NCBI GenBank assembly: GCA_016302525.1
Contig: JAEDNJ010000068.1
Location: forward strand, 1-8,086
Reading direction: 5' to 3'
Source of the DNA: Phascolarctobacterium sp.
GTDB taxonomy: Bacteria; Bacillota; Negativicutes; Acidaminococcales; Acidaminococcaceae
DNA length: 8,086 bases
The translations under genes were made by a program, and so were the position numbers. The notes below the pieces were generated by a model that saw only the letters and a program-made list of their open reading frames with translations, made no database searches and was not told the DNA's origin. This document shows, in pieces, positions 5,391 to 8,086 of the stretch; the first letter of the stretch is position 1, and each line of letters opens with the position of its first letter.

Positions 5391-6185
5391 TTATTTGGTA
5401 ATTAAGCCTGCTTCAACCAGCTTGTCGAAGAGCATATCTACTGCCAAATCCAAATCCTTTTCCTTGATAATTTCCGGATTCAGTTCAGGAGGCTCAGGAG
5501 TGAAGGCTCTTTTAACCTTAGTCGGAGAGCCCTTTAAACCTACTACAGCAGGATCAATGCCGATATCCTCTGCAGTCCAGGTAGGAATTTGTGCCTTACG
5601 AGCCTTCATCTTGCCCTTAATGGAAGCAAAGCGCGGCTCCTTTTCAGACTTGGAAACAGTTACTAAGAGAGGACCAGCGCAAGCTAAGGTCATAGCTACG
5701 CTCTCGTTTTCACGCTCAGCAATGAATTTGCCATCCTCGAAGGTCAGGCTCAGAGCGTTGGTAATTTGGGGAATACCCAGGTGCTCCGCGATTTCGGGGC
5801 CAACCTGTGCGGTGTCGCCATCTACAGCCTGCTTGCCGCAAAGAATCAGGTCAAAATCGCCAATCTTTTTAATAGCAGCAGCTAAGCTTAAGCTGGTAGC
5901 CAGGGTATCAGAGCCGCCCAGTAAACGGTCACTCAATAAAATAGCTTCATCAGCGCCTACGGAGATAGCATCCTTAAGGATGTCCATAGCTTGAGGCAGA
6001 CCCATGGAGAGCACAGTTACCTTAGCGCCAAATTTATCCTTCAGGGTCAGAGCTACTTCTAAAGCTTGACGGTCGAAGGGGTTCATAATATTTTCTACAC
6101 CAGCGCGTTGCAGCACATGGGTAATAGGGTCGAATTTAACTTTTTCCGTATTCGGAGTTTGTTTAGCACAAACTATAATATTCAT
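5391..6185 (-). CDS. etfB: Electron transfer flavoprotein, beta subunit, bifurcating type
   Basis: EtfB binds a second nucleotide cofactor, AMP in classical ETFs and FAD in bifurcating ones, and completes the EtfAB heterodimer. The 264-residue protein begins MNIIVCAKQTPNTEKVKFDP and has IMNPFDRQALEVAL (33-46), GGSDTLATS (90-98), DGDTAQVGPEIAEHLG (122-137), FASIKGKMKARKAQIP (186-201) and GLKGSPTKV (216-224). DGDTAQVGPE and the KMKARKA segment resemble NADH-dependent bifurcating EtfB proteins of anaerobes such as Acidaminococcus, as I recall them. I therefore infer NADH oxidation coupled to reduction of ferredoxin and an enoyl-CoA. The ATG at 6185 has GGGAGG (6193-6198) seven bases upstream. 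It is the first gene of the etfB-fdx-etfA unit, with a probable promoter in the gap after dnaE. The identity is firm; the bifurcating role is likely but not proven here. Confidence 0.97.
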   Translation of the reverse strand: MNIIVCAKQTPNTEKVKFDPITHVLQRAGVENIMNPFDRQALEVALTLKDKFGAKVTVLSMGLPQAMDILKDAISVGADEAILLSDRLLGGSDTLATSLSLAAAIKKIGDFDLILCGKQAVDGDTAQVGPEIAEHLGIPQITNALSLTFEDGKFIAERENESVAMTLACAGPLLVTVSKSEKEPRFASIKGKMKARKAQIPTWTAEDIGIDPAVVGLKGSPTKVKRAFTPEPPELNPEIIKEKDLDLAVDMLFDKLVEAGLITK

Positions 6186-6192
6186 ATGTTAA

Positions 6193-6198
6193 CCTCCC
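6193..6198 (-). promoter_or_regulatory. Ribosome binding site of etfB
   Basis: GGGAGG lies 7 bp before the etfB ATG at 6185 and supports that start. Confidence 0.8.
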
Positions 6199-6225
6199 AA
6201 ATATTCTAGACATTTTAACCATTAT

Positions 6226-6254
6226 ATTTTACCATTTTTCCCAGCTAAACACAA
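6226..6254 (-). promoter_or_regulatory. Probable promoter of the etf operon
   Basis: On the minus strand TTGTGT (6254-6249) and TAAAAT (6231-6226) are 17 bp apart, and TGG directly before the -10 gives an extended -10. A perfect TATAAT overlaps one step downstream (6226-6221) but has only a poor -35 (TTTAGC) at 17 bp. The site sits in the 87-bp gap between dnaE and etfB. I see no hairpin terminator for dnaE in this gap, so read-through from dnaE is possible. Confidence 0.55.
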
Positions 6255-6272
6255 GCGTTATTGCTCAATGCA

Positions 6273-8086
6273 CTAAGAAAACATTTGCTTATCCATGATA
6301 CAGCCCTCGCCTAGCACGCGCTCTAGGGCTGGCACAAGGTACGGATTAGACTGGTCTACCCAATATTCCTCGGATACCTTAATAATTTTACGAGCGCCCA
6401 TAAGGTGTAGATAGACTACATCTCTACCCTTAAACCTTGTAAAGACACTGGCAAGCTGCCGCTGTGTAAGCGGATTATCAAGATAGGCCTCAATCTTTAA
6501 ATGCAGAGCATTTTGTGGTAGGGGCTTAACATCGTCACCTTCCTTGCTAAGCTTGGTGATTCTGACAGCGATAATCTTCGTTTCCCTTTCGTCAATGCTC
6601 AGGCGGCCCTCGACAGCCACAATATTATCCTGCCTGATTTCATTGAGAGCCTCTTGATAGGTTTTCGGAAAGACGATAACCTGAAAACGGCCTGTATAAT
6701 CCTCTAGGGTCAATATAGCCATGCTGTCGCCCTTCTTGGTGGTCTTGGTCTGCAAATTAGAAATTATGCCGGCAACCTTCACTGGCATACCGTCCTTATA
6801 ATCATTCTCTCCCATAAACTGGAAAAGCTGCATATACTTTTTCAGTAAGCCCTTATATTGCTCCAGGGGATGACCTGTGACATAAAAGCCGATGAGCTCT
6901 TTTTCATTAGCTAAATTGACGGTAGCAGGAATCTCTGGCAAGTCTGGCCAAATTAGCTCATTGAGCTCTACAAAGCCATTTTCCTCCCCAAAAAGATTGA
7001 GCTGGCCAGCAGCATTATCCTTCTGAAAGGAGCTGGCCCTTTCTACAGCGGTATCGAGCACAGCCAGCATTTGCGAGCGCTTTGTGCCAAAACAGCTCAT
7101 AGCACCGCATTTAATCAGGTTTTCCAGCACACGGCGGTTCACCACACGCATACTGACACGCTTGCAGAAGTCGAGCAAATTCTTAAAGGGACCGCCCTCC
7201 TCACGCGCACGCACAATTTCTGAGACAGCATTATCGCCTACGCTCTTAATGCCTGCCAGCCCAAAGCGAAGAGACAGGTCCTTGTCTACAGTAAACTCCT
7301 GAAAGCTGGCATTAACATCAGGCGGCAAAATTTTGAGACCAGCATTGCGACAAACGGCAATATACCAGCTTAGCTTATCATTATCAGTAATGACACTGTT
7401 TAAAAATGCGGCCATAAATTGACTTGGATAATGCGCCTTTAAATAAGCCGTCTGATAAGCCACCAGAGCATAGGCCACGGAGTGCGATTTATTGAAGCCA
7501 TAGCCAGCAAATTTCAACAGCAAATCAAAAATTTCGTTGCTGGTTACCTCTGGCACCTGGTGCAGCTCCTTAGCACCCTTAACGAAGTCAGCACGCTGGG
7601 ATTCCAACACCTTGGCCTTCTTCTTTCCCATAGCACGGCGCAGAATATCTGCCTTGCCTAAGGAAAAGCCTGCCAATGCGGAGGTTATCTGCATAACCTG
7701 CTCCTGATAGAGAATAACGCCGTAGGTATCCTTCAAAATAGGCTCTATGAGAGGGTGCAGGACACGGGCGGTACGCTGACCATGACGACCAGCGATAAAA
7801 TCCTCTGCCATGCCTGTCTCTAGGGGACCAGGTCGATAGAGAGCTACAAGGGGAATCAGGTCCTCAAAGCGCTCAGGCTCCAGGTCCATGACCAGCCTTG
7901 TAATGCCAGGCGATTCCAGCTGAAAAACGCCAAAGGTGTCACCCCTACGCAGCATAGCGCAGGTTTTGTCATCAGCTAAAGGAATTTTATCAATGTCAAC
8001 CTTTTCTCCCGTAGTAGCCTCAATAAAGCGGAGCGTATCATCAATAACGGTTAGGGTGCGCAGGCCCAGAAAGTCCATCTTTAAGA
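6273..8086 (-). CDS. dnaE: DNA polymerase III alpha subunit DnaE, C-terminal half; 5' end beyond the window
   Basis: DnaE is the replicative polymerase subunit. The reading frame is open to the edge; the codons before the first visible ATG (8078) are Leu-Lys, giving LKMDFLGLRTLTVID, an internal motif that carries the third catalytic aspartate. That ATG is therefore not the start. Numbering from this Met: fingers motifs GVFQLES (50-56), LVALYRPGPL (77-86), YGVILYQEQVM (119-129) and GYGFNKSHSVAYALVAYQTA (192-211); a helix-hairpin-helix region LAGIKSVGDNAVSEIV (274-289); the clamp-binding pentapeptide QLNLF (359-363); an OB fold (about 433-510); and a C-terminal domain (about 524-601). About 600 of some 1,150 residues are present. 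I see no PHP, exonuclease or PolC-type zinc segment in this half. It ends at TAG, 87 bp before etfB. Identity is firm. Confidence 0.98.
   Translation of the reverse strand, partial: LKMDFLGLRTLTVIDDTLRFIEATTGEKVDIDKIPLADDKTCAMLRRGDTFGVFQLESPGITRLVMDLEPERFEDLIPLVALYRPGPLETGMAEDFIAGRHGQRTARVLHPLIEPILKDTYGVILYQEQVMQITSALAGFSLGKADILRRAMGKKKAKVLESQRADFVKGAKELHQVPEVTSNEIFDLLLKFAGYGFNKSHSVAYALVAYQTAYLKAHYPSQFMAAFLNSVITDNDKLSWYIAVCRNAGLKILPPDVNASFQEFTVDKDLSLRFGLAGIKSVGDNAVSEIVRAREEGGPFKNLLDFCKRVSMRVVNRRVLENLIKCGAMSCFGTKRSQMLAVLDTAVERASSFQKDNAAGQLNLFGEENGFVELNELIWPDLPEIPATVNLANEKELIGFYVTGHPLEQYKGLLKKYMQLFQFMGENDYKDGMPVKVAGIISNLQTKTTKKGDSMAILTLEDYTGRFQVIVFPKTYQEALNEIRQDNIVAVEGRLSIDERETKIIAVRITKLSKEGDDVKPLPQNALHLKIEAYLDNPLTQRQLASVFTRFKGRDVVYLHLMGARKIIKVSEEYWVDQSNPYLVPALERVLGEGCIMDKQMFS

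Noticed and set aside
5395..5994. 199-codon open frame on the plus strand
   Set aside because: It lies entirely antisense to etfB, a clear conserved gene; its translation is Ser/Ala-rich with no recognisable domain and no ribosome site.
6273..8078. ATG at 8078 as the start of a complete 601-residue gene
   Set aside because: The Met is inside the conserved LKMDFLGL motif of DnaE and the frame stays open to the window edge, so the gene is partial.

Overview
The window looks like a stretch of a low-to-moderate GC Firmicutes chromosome, most likely an anaerobe of the Negativicutes (Acidaminococcaceae-like). I base this on the strongly bifurcating-type EtfB, whose C-terminal half resembles my memory of the Acidaminococcus protein, on a pyruvate kinase with the Firmicutes C-terminal extension, on near-perfect AGGAGG ribosome sites and on an FMN riboswitch in front of ribD. 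The genus is an inference. Every real gene lies on the minus strand, so transcription runs from the right edge (8086) to the left edge (1).

In transcription order: the C-terminal half of dnaE (DNA polymerase III alpha) enters from the right edge and stops at 6273. An 87-bp gap carries a probable promoter. Then comes a three-gene electron-transfer cassette: etfB, a small 2[4Fe-4S] ferredoxin, and etfA. A gap of about 130 bp with a strong hairpin terminator separates it from pyk (pyruvate kinase). Only 32 bp after pyk, and probably cotranscribed, is a 370-residue helical protein I do not recognise, whose 5' end is built from in-frame 15-bp and 12-bp repeats. A weak terminator follows. A consensus sigma-A promoter (TTGACA, 16 bp, TATAAT) then drives an FMN riboswitch with an unusually long internal arm, an intrinsic terminator, and ribD, which runs off the left edge. 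The 426 bp without a gene (705-1130) is largely explained by this regulatory leader.

Functionally, the etf cassette and the ribD leader meet on flavins. EtfAB carries FAD, and the ribD leader senses FMN, the product of the pathway. The ferredoxin between etfB and etfA fits flavin-based electron bifurcation (NADH as donor; ferredoxin and a crotonyl-CoA-type dehydrogenase as acceptors), although no acyl-CoA dehydrogenase gene is in view. Pyk catalyses the last ATP-yielding step of glycolysis. The dnaE-to-pyk neighbourhood recalls the dnaE-(acc)-pfkA-pyk order of many Firmicutes, with the etf cassette sitting where pfkA is usually found.

I see no mobile element, CRISPR array, tRNA or rRNA. The points most worth a second look are the expanded FMN riboswitch and its switching helix, the interposed ferredoxin with no visible ribosome site, the altered motifs in Pyk, and the repeat-born N-terminus of the unknown protein.
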